From Treponema sp. (GTDB lineage: Bacteria; Spirochaetota; Spirochaetia; Treponematales; Treponemataceae): a DNA stretch of 64,000 nt. Every line of letters begins with the position of its first letter. The stretch's first letter is position 1. The position numbers were made by a program, and so were the translations under genes. The DNA is taken from assembly GCA_017935745.1 (NCBI GenBank), contig JAGBGX010000013.1, positions 1 to 64,000 of the forward strand, read 5' to 3'. The notes beneath the pieces were generated by a model, which worked only from the letters and a program-made list of their open reading frames with translations, made no database searches and had not been told where the DNA came from. Shown here piece by piece: positions 44,831 through 52,870 of this stretch.

Positions 44831-46267
44831 CTATCGGTTGTATGAAGACTCGATTTGCAGAAGATTTCTGTATTTTGCTACGGTTCGCCGTGAGACTGCT
44901 ATGCCGCGCCGCGCCAGCTCCTCAGAAAGCTGCCTGTCGCTTGCATTGCTGTCTTCCCTGTGCGACTGAATGATTTTTTTCAGCTCAGACATCGCCCTGT
45001 CCCTGCTCACAGCGGAGCTTTTTTTTCCCGCTGCGTTCGTAAAGAAATACTTGATGCTGAACAGCCCCCACTTGCACTGAAGGAATTTGCTGCATGCCAT
45101 GCGCGAAACAGTCGTTCCGTGCACACCGAGCCTGAGCGCAATGTCCTGCTGCCTCAAGGGAACAAGGTTTCCCGGCCCGTGCAGGAAGAACGGCTCCTGA
45201 ATTCGTACGATTTCTGCGCACGCCCGCAAGACAGTGCTCTGCCTGTAGTTCAGTGTGCCGAGGAATGCCTGCGCTTTTTTCAGCTGCTCGCGGTCCGGCT
45301 TTTCTCCGCTGCCTGATTCCTGGGCAAGCCGCGCATATTCCGGGCTGAGCGCAACCTGCGGCAGGGAATCCTTTGCAAGAAAAACAGTCCACCGCTTTTC
45401 TCCCGACACAGAAGCGCTCCATTCGCCTGAATGCTCAGAACTGCCGCTGTCTTCTTCAACACATACGTCAGCTGCCACAAAATGCGTTTCCTGAACGCTG
45501 AAATTCCGCGCAGGAAACGGCTCAAGGCTCCTGATAAAGGCAAGGGCCTTTTCTGCGGCTTCCTCGGAAAAATCAAGCTGGCCGCACTGCATCTCCCCGT
45601 TCCATGCAAACAGCTTTTTCTGGCTTTCGCAGTATGCCCTGGCCTTTTGGGCAATTTTTTCAGGGCGCGGCGGATCAAGCAGCTGCATCTTTCCGTCCAG
45701 AATAAACAGGGCGAGAGGAGGCGCGTCTTCCCGCTGTCTGGCCTGAACCAGAAGGCTTTCCTCCATGTTCACCACACAAATTCCTGCGGGATCAAGCTGC
45801 CTCACCTTTTCAATGCAGGACTCAAGCAGTCCCGGAGTCTGCCGCCTGTCCTTTTTGTCAAGCAGCGAAACAGGAGACAGAATATGAAATCCGCGCGCAT
45901 CAAGATTGTAAATCAGCCGTTCACAGAGAATCTGCTCAGCCTCGGAAAGCTTCATCATGTTCAGCTGGCTCATCAGATGCTGCTGAAGGGATGTGCGGCT
46001 GTCAGCCGCCGACTCAAGCGCCGACTGGAACTGCTCGCTTGCATATTCTCCGCGGGCAGTCGGGACAGCAACACGCGTTCCGTCTTTCCGTCCGATGCGT
46101 CCGTCACGCACAATGACAAGCGCAGGATTTTCCTCGGCTTCCTTATAGATTGCCTCCGTTAAATCCGCTGAATTGAGCGCAAGAATCCGCAGAGCCTGAA
46201 TCTGCCGCTGGCTCATCACCTGCACCTGGGACTGAATCTGCCGCTGATGTAATTCCAAACCTGCCAT
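44831..46267 (-). CDS. rpoN: RNA polymerase sigma-54 factor
   Basis: A 478-residue sigma-54. Region I is glutamine-rich (LELHQRQIQSQVQVMSQRQIQALRIL), the core-binding domain follows (residues 70-280), then the helix-turn-helix (LRQQDIALRLGVHGTTVSRM) and the RpoN box (SRRTVAKYRNLL) that reads the -24 element. Sigma-54 needs an enhancer-binding ATPase; none is in the window. The start at 46267 (MAGLELHQ) has TATAAT six bases upstream and no Shine-Dalgarno, so the mRNA appears leaderless. A much longer frame upstream is a shadow of the divergent DUF1015 gene. Confidence 0.93.
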   Translation of the reverse strand: MAGLELHQRQIQSQVQVMSQRQIQALRILALNSADLTEAIYKEAEENPALVIVRDGRIGRKDGTRVAVPTARGEYASEQFQSALESAADSRTSLQQHLMSQLNMMKLSEAEQILCERLIYNLDARGFHILSPVSLLDKKDRRQTPGLLESCIEKVRQLDPAGICVVNMEESLLVQARQREDAPPLALFILDGKMQLLDPPRPEKIAQKARAYCESQKKLFAWNGEMQCGQLDFSEEAAEKALAFIRSLEPFPARNFSVQETHFVAADVCVEEDSGSSEHSGEWSASVSGEKRWTVFLAKDSLPQVALSPEYARLAQESGSGEKPDREQLKKAQAFLGTLNYRQSTVLRACAEIVRIQEPFFLHGPGNLVPLRQQDIALRLGVHGTTVSRMACSKFLQCKWGLFSIKYFFTNAAGKKSSAVSRDRAMSELKKIIQSHREDSNASDRQLSEELARRGIAVSRRTVAKYRNLLQIESSYNR

Positions 46268-46273
46268 TGTTCC

Positions 46274-46279
46274 ATTATA
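46274..46279 (-). promoter_or_regulatory. Leaderless extended -10 promoter of rpoN
   Basis: Perfect TATAAT preceded by TGC (extended -10), six bases from the rpoN ATG at 46267. No good -35 is visible, which is normal for an extended -10 promoter. Confidence 0.7.
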
Positions 46280-46300
46280 GCATAAAACAGAAAAACGCAG

Positions 46301-46306
46301 TATACT
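46301..46306 (+). promoter_or_regulatory. Leaderless -10 box of the DUF1015 gene
   Basis: TATACT, six bases before the ATG at 46313. The -35 region (TAGCAT at 46278-46283) is poor. It is back to back with the rpoN promoter in a 45-bp space. Confidence 0.6.
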
Positions 46307-46312
46307 GTGCCC

Positions 46313-47605
46313 ATGGAAAATTTTGAAAGCTTCGGGCTGACGGTTCCTGAAATCCTTCTGCCCGCACACACAGACATACGAACATGGAGCGTGATTGCCT
46401 GCGACCAGTACACGCAGGATGCCGGCTACTGGCAGAAAGCCGCCAGGGAGACTGAAGGCCGCCCTTCCACACTGAACATGATTCTGCCTGAAATATACTT
46501 GTCCGCCGCAGACAAGAAAACGCGGATTGAAAGCATCAAGGCCGCGATGAGGCAGTATCTCGATTCCAATATCTTCAGGCCGGCACAGCGGAAGTGCATG
46601 TACGTTGAGCGGAAAACAGGCTGCGGAAGAACCAGACGGGGGCTTGTTGCCGCAATCGATCTTGAAAAATACGACTGGAAGCCGTTCAGCAAAACGCTCA
46701 TCCGCGCAACAGAAGCGACCATTGAAGAGCGTCTTCCGCCGCGCATGGAAATCAGAAACGGCGCGCCGCTTGAGCTTCCGCACATCATGCTGCTGGTGAA
46801 TGACAAGGAGCGCTCGCTCATAGAAAAGACAGGCGAAGCTGTGCGGCAGAATGAGCCTGACTATGACGGAGATCTGATGCTCAATGCCGGACACATCACG
46901 GGCTGGGCTGTCAAAACAGAAGAAGATCTTGACAGAATCCGCGCCGCCCTGCACAGCATAAAGGAGCAGAACACAGACGCTGACGGAAATCCGTTCCTGT
47001 TCGCTGCGGGAGACGGGAACCATTCCCTTGCAACGGCAAAGGCTGTCTGGGACGAATACAAAAAAGCCGGCGGCACAAATGAAAACGTGCGGTATGCGCT
47101 TGCCGAAATCGTAAACATCTATGATCCCGGCCTGACGTTCGAGCCGATCCACCGGGTGCTTTTTGGCTGCAATCCGGACAGGCTGATTTCCTTCGCAGCT
47201 GAAAAGCTTGGCGGAACAATCGTTCAGGAAAAAACGGAAGCATCGCTTGAAGAGCATGTAAAAAACGCGGAAAACAATTTCGGCTTTGTCTATGCTGAAA
47301 ACGGAAAGCCGCAGTACGTCAGGCTTTCAACAGGCATAACCGGGCTTGCAGTGAGCCGCCTTCAGCCTGCTCTTGATGAATTCATGGCAGGCAAAAAGGA
47401 ACTGGCAATCGATTATATTCACGGCACGCAGGAAGTGTTCAGGCTCGGGAAAAAAGACGGAGCTGTCTGCATACTGCTTCCGCCGATTGCAAAGGATTCA
47501 TTCTTTGAAACAATCGCCCGCAGAGGCCCGCTTCCGCGCAAAAGCTTCAGCATGGGAGAAGCTGACGAAAAGCGGTTTTACCTTGAGTGCCGCCGGCTGT
47601 TTTAA
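46313..47605 (+). CDS. DUF1015 family protein
   Basis: A 430-residue protein of the DUF1015 family, distantly related to the SerK/SbnI free serine kinases of the ParB/sulfiredoxin fold. The family hallmark AAGDGNHSLATAK is near residue 230, with VIACDQYTQD near the N terminus and IDYIHGTQEVF late. The role is unknown; a small-molecule kinase has been proposed for the group. The ATG at 46313 directly follows a -10 box; a GTG two codons upstream overlaps the -10 and is unlikely. A terminator follows at 47628. Confidence 0.85.
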   Translation: MENFESFGLTVPEILLPAHTDIRTWSVIACDQYTQDAGYWQKAARETEGRPSTLNMILPEIYLSAADKKTRIESIKAAMRQYLDSNIFRPAQRKCMYVERKTGCGRTRRGLVAAIDLEKYDWKPFSKTLIRATEATIEERLPPRMEIRNGAPLELPHIMLLVNDKERSLIEKTGEAVRQNEPDYDGDLMLNAGHITGWAVKTEEDLDRIRAALHSIKEQNTDADGNPFLFAAGDGNHSLATAKAVWDEYKKAGGTNENVRYALAEIVNIYDPGLTFEPIHRVLFGCNPDRLISFAAEKLGGTIVQEKTEASLEEHVKNAENNFGFVYAENGKPQYVRLSTGITGLAVSRLQPALDEFMAGKKELAIDYIHGTQEVFRLGKKDGAVCILLPPIAKDSFFETIARRGPLPRKSFSMGEADEKRFYLECRRLF

Positions 47606-47627
47606 ATGCAATTCCATCACAAAAAAT

Positions 47628-47659
47628 GCGGCAGATCCCCCCCCCGCCGCGCTTTTTTT
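47628..47659 (+). terminator. Terminator after the DUF1015 gene with a C9 loop
   Basis: GCGGC (47628-47632) pairs with GCCGC (47646-47650); the loop holds nine C (47637-47645). Seven T follow at 47653-47659. The stem is short but GC-only. Confidence 0.65.
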
Positions 47660-47671
47660 CCCAAAACCCTC

Positions 47672-47700
47672 TTGCATAAAGTCCGCTTCCGCTGTATTAT
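47672..47700 (+). promoter_or_regulatory. Promoter of the TrpB-like gene
   Basis: TTGCAT (47672-47677), 17-bp spacer, TATTAT (47695-47700). The leader is about 30 nt and includes AAAGGAG before the ATG at 47738. Confidence 0.7.
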
Positions 47701-47737
47701 GTTTCTATAAAAAGAAACGAATATAAAGGAGCAGTCC

Positions 47738-49123
47738 ATGACTGAAAATGAAATTCCCTACAAAATCTACCTGAGCGAAAATGAAATGCCTGAAAGCTGG
47801 TACAACGTTCGTGCGGATATGAAGAACAAGCCCGCACCGCTTTTGAACCCCGCGACGCACAAGCCGATGACGGCACAGGAACTGGGCGGCGTGTTCTGCG
47901 ATGAGCTTGTCCGCCAGGAACTGAACGACACCGACCGCGAGATTCCGATTCCCAAGGAAATCCGCGACTTCTACAAAATGTACCGCCCGTCGCCGCTTGT
48001 CCGCGCCTACTGCCTCGAAAAAAAACTCGGCACCCCGGCAAAAATCTACTACAAGTTTGAAGGAAACAACACAAGCGGAAGCCACAAGCTCAACTCGGCG
48101 ATTGCACAGGCGTACTACGCAAAAGAGCAGGGACTCAAAGGCGTTACAACAGAAACCGGTGCCGGCCAGTGGGGAACAGCACTCTCAATGGCGTGCGCGT
48201 ACCTCGGGCTTGACTGCAAAGTGTTTATGGTAAAATGCTCCTACGAGCAAAAGCCGTTCCGCCGCGAAGTCATGCGGACTTACGGAGCAAACGTAACGCC
48301 GTCGCCGTCAGAGACAACCGAAGTCGGACGCAAAATGCTCGCCGAATTCCCCGGAACAACAGGAAGCCTCGGCTGTGCAATTTCGGAAGCGGTGGAAGCC
48401 GCAGTAACGCACGAAGGCTACCGCTACGTCCTCGGAAGTGTCCTCTCGCAGGTTCTTCTGCACCAGTCAGTCATCGGCGTGGAAGCAAAAACCGCGCTCG
48501 ACAAGTACGGCATCGTCCCGGACATCATCATCGGCTGTGCGGGCGGCGGCTCGAACCTCGGCGGACTGATTTCACCGTTCATGGGTGAAAAACTCCGCGG
48601 CGAACATGACTACCGCTTCATCGCCGTTGAGCCTGCAAGTTGTCCGAGCCTTACACGCGGTGTATTCGCCTACGACTTCTGCGACACCGGCAAAGTCTGC
48701 CCGCTCGCAAAAATGTACACGCTCGGCTCATCGTTCATACCGTCGGCAAACCACGCAGGCGGCCTGCGGTACCACGGAATGAGCGCCGTTCTGTCGCAGC
48801 TGTACCACGACGGACTTATGGAAGCACGCTCCGTTGAGCAGACGGAAGTGTTCAGGGCGGCGGAATTCTTCGCCCGCACCGAAGGAATCCTCCCCGCACC
48901 GGAAAGCAGCCACGCAATCAAGGCAGCAATCGACGAAGCAAAAAAATGCACCGAAACCGGCGAGTCAAAAACAATCCTCTTCGGCCTCACCGGCACCGGC
49001 TACTTCGACATGAAAGCCTACGAAGCCTACAACGACGGAAAAATGCAGGACTACATCCCCACCGACGCCGACCTCAAAAAAGGCATCGACGGAATCCCCC
49101 GCTTCCCCGGCAACGACTTCTAG
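47738..49123 (+). CDS. TrpB2-type pyridoxal-phosphate enzyme
   Basis: A 461-residue TrpB-like protein of the longer TrpB2 class. The PLP lysine lies in NNTSGSHKLNSA, the phosphate-binding glycine loop is GCAGGGSNLGG, and ETGAGQWGTALS corresponds to the catalytic ETGAGQHG loop with W for H. TrpB2 enzymes condense indole and serine without needing TrpA; no other tryptophan gene is nearby, so indole salvage is likely. Codon choice is markedly C-ending compared with most of the window, as in pckG, suggesting strong expression. It has a dedicated promoter and Shine-Dalgarno. Confidence 0.88.
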   Translation: MTENEIPYKIYLSENEMPESWYNVRADMKNKPAPLLNPATHKPMTAQELGGVFCDELVRQELNDTDREIPIPKEIRDFYKMYRPSPLVRAYCLEKKLGTPAKIYYKFEGNNTSGSHKLNSAIAQAYYAKEQGLKGVTTETGAGQWGTALSMACAYLGLDCKVFMVKCSYEQKPFRREVMRTYGANVTPSPSETTEVGRKMLAEFPGTTGSLGCAISEAVEAAVTHEGYRYVLGSVLSQVLLHQSVIGVEAKTALDKYGIVPDIIIGCAGGGSNLGGLISPFMGEKLRGEHDYRFIAVEPASCPSLTRGVFAYDFCDTGKVCPLAKMYTLGSSFIPSANHAGGLRYHGMSAVLSQLYHDGLMEARSVEQTEVFRAAEFFARTEGILPAPESSHAIKAAIDEAKKCTETGESKTILFGLTGTGYFDMKAYEAYNDGKMQDYIPTDADLKKGIDGIPRFPGNDF

Positions 49124-49141
49124 CCTTTCGTGCAACGCCAC

Positions 49142-49322
49142 AGGACAATCCGCAAGGAGGGGGAAGCGAGTTTTGTTTTTCGATAAAAATAAATCGAAAG
49201 CAAAACTCGTCAGCGAAGCAGCTTTTTCATTCGCAAGGAGGGGAAAGCGATGTTTTGTTCTCCGATAAGAATAAATTGGAAACAAAACTCGTCAGCGAAG
49301 CGACTCTTCCCCATCGCTCCTA
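49142..49322. repeat. Two 81-bp repeats containing long inverted repeats
   Basis: The run from trpB to the toxin remnant has no gene. It holds two imperfect copies (from 49151 and 49232) beginning CGCAAGGAGG and ending CAAAACTCGTCAGCGAAGC. Inside each, GCGAGTTTTG or GATGTTTTG pairs with CAAAACTCGTC around an AT-rich centre (TTTCGAT with ATCGAAA in copy 1). A related copy occurs at 50262. The remaining bases to 49435 show nothing recognisable. Confidence 0.7.
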
Positions 49323-49435
49323 GTTGCGACCGCACGGGAAGCAGGAGAAGGCATTATTCCTTAAAATAAAAATGTGGTTTTCAGAATTCTAAAATGGTGT
49401 GATTGCGTGCGCTGCAATCCGAACATTGAGAATAA

Positions 49436-49885
49436 CTATTTCCCAAAAAGGTCGGAATGAGTGCCGGTGTCTGCAAGTTCCAAAATCAAAAGATTCTTAT
49501 AAATTTTATAGATGAGAAGCAGGTCCGGAAGAACGTGGCATTCGCGGTGTCCTGCAAAGTTGCCGGTCAATTCGTGGTCGCAGAACTTTCCTTATATTTT
49601 CAATGTCATCAGAAATTTCAATTTCTGATGACATTGAAAACGCGATTTTACAGCGAAGCAAAAAATCGCAGTAAATGAATGAGTTTGCAAAGCAAACTCT
49701 AGTTAAAATTGACGGCGATAATCAGCCGTCAATTTTAAACGTTCCGGGAGAGATTCGCCTTTTTGCAAAAGATTTACGGTTTCATGAATTTTTTTGATGT
49801 TTTTGGGATTTCGTTTTTCAACACGTTTCAAATGCTTTTTAAAACGGTTCGTGAATCTAAGTTCATATTTAGTTTCTTCCGTCAT
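49436..49885 (-). pseudogene. YafQ/RelE-type toxin gene, broken by a hairpin insertion
   Basis: The N-terminal half (49885 to about 49739, MTEETKYELRFTNRFKKHLK to SLPER) and the C-terminal half (about 49585 to 49436, FCDHELTGNFAGHRECHVLP, LLLIYKIYKNLL, THSDLFGK, stop) together make a standard toxin of about 98 residues, an mRNA interferase. Between codons CGT and TTC lie 153 extra bases containing in-frame stops, so only a 60-residue fragment would be made. It overlaps the antitoxin stop by 4 bases. Residues of the catalytic C-terminal half (R, H near ECHVLPD; H in THSD) are absent from the product. Both halves remain well preserved, suggesting recent damage. Confidence 0.8.
49586..49738. mobile_element. 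Array of four perfect hairpins inserted in the toxin gene
   Basis: Four inverted repeats in tandem: 49597-49640 (20-bp perfect stem, 4-base loop), 49642-49669 (GCGATTTT/AAAATCGC), 49681-49699 (GAGTTTGC/GCAAACTC) and 49703-49738 (14-bp perfect stem, 8-base loop). The insert is flanked by GTT on both sides. No transposase is encoded. It could be a non-autonomous palindromic element. Confidence 0.6.
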
Positions 49886-50160
49886 TCCTTAATCCCCAGT
49901 TCATCTAACAGTTCCTGAAAATTTTTATACCCCTTCGCGTTCGGGTCGTTTGCAAGTTTTTCGCCCTCTTTGATTGCTTTTCGCAGGCTGCGGGATGGTT
50001 TGGGATATTCAACTTTAAATGGAATTCCGTCCTGAAGTATAACCTGCCGCAAAAAGATATTGATTGCACCGGAAAGCGAAAGCCCGAGCCCTTCAAGAAT
50101 TTCCGAGGACTGCTCTTTTAACTGTCTGTCTATTCTGATATTTGTTGCTATAGTTTCCAT
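49882..50160 (-). CDS. relB: RelB/DinJ-family antitoxin
   Basis: A 92-residue antitoxin. The N-terminal ribbon-helix-helix is METIATNIRIDRQLKEQSSEIL followed by GLSLSGAINIFLRQVILQDGIPF, the RelB/DinJ signature. The C-terminal half (KPSRSLRKAIKEGEKL, YKNFQELLDELGI) would wrap and inhibit the toxin. It overlaps the toxin start (ATGA), the normal arrangement, and as a repressor would bind its own promoter. Since the toxin is broken, it is an orphan that could still neutralise related toxins elsewhere. Confidence 0.88.
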   Translation of the reverse strand: METIATNIRIDRQLKEQSSEILEGLGLSLSGAINIFLRQVILQDGIPFKVEYPKPSRSLRKAIKEGEKLANDPNAKGYKNFQELLDELGIKE

Positions 50161-50261
50161 ACCTTAATTATAAAGCAAATGATATACAATGTAAAGCAAA
50201 AAGAAAGAGAAGAGTTCTCTGTGTTTACAGCATACTCTGAAAATTCCGTTCCGGGCAAGCT

Positions 50262-50345
50262 CGCAGGACAATCCGCAAGGAGAAGAGCGAAACAACTCTT
50301 TTCCTTGCTCCGAAGAACCGCCCCTTCTCCTAGGGGACGCATCGT
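50262..50345. repeat. Further copy of the intergenic palindromic repeat
   Basis: GCAGGACAATCCGCAAGGAG here matches CACAGGACAATCCGCAAGGA at 49139 almost base for base and is followed by a similar run of purines, GCGA and a TTTTCCTTGCTCC return arm. It lies between relB and the NifX-like gene, so the toxin-antitoxin pair is bracketed by related repeats. Confidence 0.6.
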
Positions 50346-50374
50346 TCCGCCACTCAGCCCCTAAAACCCCGCAG

Positions 50375-50758
50375 CTACCGTGCGCACGAACCGCCGCACT
50401 GGTGCGAACCGTCCTCATGGCTGCCGTGGCGGCTGCACTGGACATCGGGATTGCAGGCGAGAGTCCCTTCCGCAAGGCGGCGCACTGCCTCGTCAGCGCT
50501 TCCCGAAACGCCGCCGTACAGCCTGATTCCTGCCTGTGCAAGCGCGGTCTGGGCGCCGCCACCGATTCCTCCGCAGATCAGGACGTCCACGCCGCGCTCC
50601 TTCAGAAATCCGGCAAGCGCGCCATGTCCCGCTCCGCCCGCCGAAACAACATCGCCCGGCTTCACTTCGCCTCCGTCCACTTCGTACAGCTTGAACTGCT
50701 TCGTATGCCCGAAGTGCTGGAAAATTCCGCCGTCCTCATACGTTACCGCAACATTCAT
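50375..50758 (-). CDS. NifX/NifB-like iron-molybdenum cofactor-binding family protein
   Basis: A 127-residue dinitrogenase-iron-molybdenum-cofactor family protein: MNVAVTYEDGGIFQHFGHT at the N terminus, VLICGGIGGGAQTALAQAGI in the ribonuclease-H-like core. The C-terminal 25 residues are rich in Cys and His (CNPDVQCSRHGSHEDGSHQC), suggesting metal binding. Such small proteins also occur outside nitrogen fixers; no nif genes are present, so a role in Fe-S or metal handling is more likely. Start at 50758 has GGAGG five bases ahead; a longer frame is discounted. Confidence 0.8.
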   Translation of the reverse strand: MNVAVTYEDGGIFQHFGHTKQFKLYEVDGGEVKPGDVVSAGGAGHGALAGFLKERGVDVLICGGIGGGAQTALAQAGIRLYGGVSGSADEAVRRLAEGTLACNPDVQCSRHGSHEDGSHQCGGSCAR

Positions 50759-50776
50759 AGTTCCTCCGTTAAAAGC

Positions 50777-50807
50777 AAAAAAAAGCCCCGGCGCACAAAC
50801 CGCCGGG
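50777..50807 (-). terminator. Terminator of pckG
   Basis: Minus strand: CCCGGCG, seven-base loop, CGCCGGG, then GC and eight U residues. It is 80 bases after the pckG stop and ahead of the NifX-like gene. Confidence 0.85.
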
Positions 50808-50888
50808 ACGCTTGCATGATCATGCACGGCAGAAGAAATGCGCATGACGCATTCCTCCTCCTGCATTCCGATTTTCCAAAAATTCCGC

Positions 50889-52736
50889 CTACTTGCTCAG
50901 GCGCGCCTCAAGGTCATCAAGGCACTCCGTAAGCTCCTTCGGAAGATGCGTTCCGAATTTCGGATAGTGGTTCTCACGGATGTCCTTCACTTCCTTCAGC
51001 CAGCCTTCCTTGTCAACCGCAGTGATTGCAGGAATCTGCGCCTTGTAGACGTCGGAAAGCCCGTCGAGGTTGAGCGCGCCTTCCTTGGGCATATAGCCGA
51101 TCGGCGTGTCAACGTAGTTGTCCTTGCCGTCGCAGCGGTCGAAAATCCACGCGAGCACGCGGCTGTTGTCGCCGTAGCCCGGCCACATGAATCCGCCCGG
51201 AAGATCCTTGTTCGCGTCGTCCTTGCGGAACCAGTTCACATAGAAGATTTTCGGAAGCTTGTCCTGGTCAGCGCCCGCGCCGACTTTGATCCAGTGCGCA
51301 AAGTAGTCGCCCATGTTGTAGCCGCAGAACGGCAGGATTGCGAACGGGTCGCGGCGGATTTTTCCGACATCGGCGGCGTTGATTGTGGAAGCCGCGGTGA
51401 TTTCAGAGCCGACAATCGAGCCGAGGAACACGCCGTGGTTCCAGCTGCGCGCCTGGTGCACGAGCGGAACAGTTGACGGGCGGCGGCCGCCGAACAGGAT
51501 TGCGGAAATCGGAACGCCTTTCGGATCCTCCCACTCGGGAGCGATGCACGGACACTGCTTTGCGGGAGCGGTAAAGCGCGCGTTCGGGTGCGCCATCTCC
51601 TCGCCCTTGGGAGCCTTGTCCTTCGGGAGCGCGTCGCGCGTGTTTCCCTTCCAGTCAACAAGCTTGCCCTTCGCAGGGTATCCGATTCCTTCCCACCACA
51701 CGTCTCCGTCCTCGGTGAGGGCGCAGTTCGTGAAGATGGTGTTCTTTTCCGCGGAAATAAGCGCGTTCTTGTTTGATTCTTCTGAAGTTCCCGGAGCGAC
51801 GCCGAAGAAGCCCGCCTCAGGGTTGATTGCGTACAGCCGTCCGTCCGCGCCGAACTTCATCCATGCGATGTCGTCGCCGACCGTCTCGACCTTCCAGCCC
51901 GGAATTGTCGGAATGAGCATGGCGAGATTCGTCTTTCCGCAGGCCGACGGGAACGCACCGGTAACGTACTTGACCTCGCCCTGCGGATTAGTGAGCTTGA
52001 GGATGAGCATATGCTCGGCAAGCCAGCCTTCCTCGCGCGCGATGACCGTCGCGATGCGGAGCGCGAAGCACTTCTTTCCGAGCAGGGCGTTTCCGCCGTA
52101 GCCTGAGCCGTAGGACCAGATGAGGCGCTCCTCCGGGAAGTGCGAGATGTACTTGTGCTCGACGTCGGCGCACGGCCAGATGCCGTTGTCGCTCTCGCCG
52201 TTGTTGAGCGGCTTTCCGACGGAGTGGAGGCACGGAACGAAGTCGCCGTCAGTTCCGAGCTGCTCCCAGACTTTTTCGCCGGCGCGCGTCATGATGTCCA
52301 TGTTGAGGACGACGTACTCGGAGTCAGTCAGCTCGATTCCGTATTTTGCAATCGGAGAGCCGAGCGGTCCCATGCAGAACGGAATGACGTACATCGTGCG
52401 TCCGTGCATGCAGCCCTTGTAGAGGCCGCTCATCGTCGCCTTGAGCTCCTTGGGGTCGATCCAGTGGTTCGTCGGACCGGCATCGTCCTCCTTTACGGAA
52501 GAAATGAACGTGCGGTTCTCCACGCGCGCAACATCGCTCGGCAGGGAGCGGAAAAGGAAGCTGTTCGGTTTTTTCGCAAGCGGAGTCGCAAGCCCTGCGT
52601 CAACGCATTTTTTCATCAGGCGGTCGTATTCAGCCGTCGAGCCGTCGCAGACATACACTGCGTCAGGTTCGCACATCTTGACGCATTCCTCAACCCATGC
52701 TTTGATTTTCGCATGCTTGATGTCATTAACTGTCAT
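50889..52736 (-). CDS. pckG: Phosphoenolpyruvate carboxykinase (GTP)
   Basis: A 615-residue GTP-type PEPCK, interconverting oxaloacetate and PEP. The kinase-1a (P-loop) motif with the reactive cysteine is [11 protein letters not shown] at residues 260-270, with [12 protein letters not shown] and NWFRKDD further on. In anaerobes it commonly runs toward oxaloacetate to make succinate or to feed biosynthesis. The start [10 protein letters not shown] at 52736 has GAGGAG before it; a longer frame is discounted. The codon use is strongly biased to C-ending codons, in keeping with high expression. Its own promoter is at 52801 and a strong terminator follows. Confidence 0.96.
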   Translation of the reverse strand: MTVNDIKHAKIKAWVEECVKMCEPDAVYVCDGSTAEYDRLMKKCVDAGLATPLAKKPNSFLFRSLPSDVARVENRTFISSVKEDDAGPTNHWIDPKELKATMSGLYKGCMHGRTMYVIPFCMGPLGSPIAKYGIELTDSEYVVLNMDIMTRAGEKVWEQLGTDGDFVPCLHSVGKPLNNGESDNGIWPCADVEHKYISHFPEERLIWSYGSGYGGNALLGKKCFALRIATVIAREEGWLAEHMLILKLTNPQGEVKYVTGAFPSACGKTNLAMLIPTIPGWKVETVGDDIAWMKFGADGRLYAINPEAGFFGVAPGTSEESNKNALISAEKNTIFTNCALTEDGDVWWEGIGYPAKGKLVDWKGNTRDALPKDKAPKGEEMAHPNARFTAPAKQCPCIAPEWEDPKGVPISAILFGGRRPSTVPLVHQARSWNHGVFLGSIVGSEITAASTINAADVGKIRRDPFAILPFCGYNMGDYFAHWIKVGAGADQDKLPKIFYVNWFRKDDANKDLPGGFMWPGYGDNSRVLAWIFDRCDGKDNYVDTPIGYMPKEGALNLDGLSDVYKAQIPAITAVDKEGWLKEVKDIRENHYPKFGTHLPKELTECLDDLEARLSK

Positions 52737-52800
52737 AATTACTCCTCTGCTCAGAACCAGAATTGAAATTGCATACAAGCATTCTGATTCTGTTCCTCAT

Positions 52801-52829
52801 AATATACTTTTTTTTCACGGATTTATCAA
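52801..52829 (-). promoter_or_regulatory. Promoter of pckG
   Basis: TTGATA (52824-52829), 17-bp spacer, TATATT (52801-52806) on the minus strand; the leader is about 58 nt with a proper ribosome binding site. Confidence 0.75.
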
Positions 52830-52870
52830 TAGAACAGCCCGCTGTCCACACAGGAATACGCAGCGCGCTG

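Noticed and set aside
46268..47257. 330-residue N-terminal extension of RpoN
   Set aside because: It lies entirely antisense to the DUF1015 gene, the rpoN promoter is inside it, and RpoN normally starts at the glutamine-rich region I.
49457..49678. Plus-strand 73-residue ORF
   Set aside because: It is antisense to the C-terminal half of the broken toxin, which reads as a clear family match on the other strand.
49597..49738. Integron attC sites
   Set aside because: The stems are perfect, without the extrahelical bases and R-box pattern of attC; no integrase is present.
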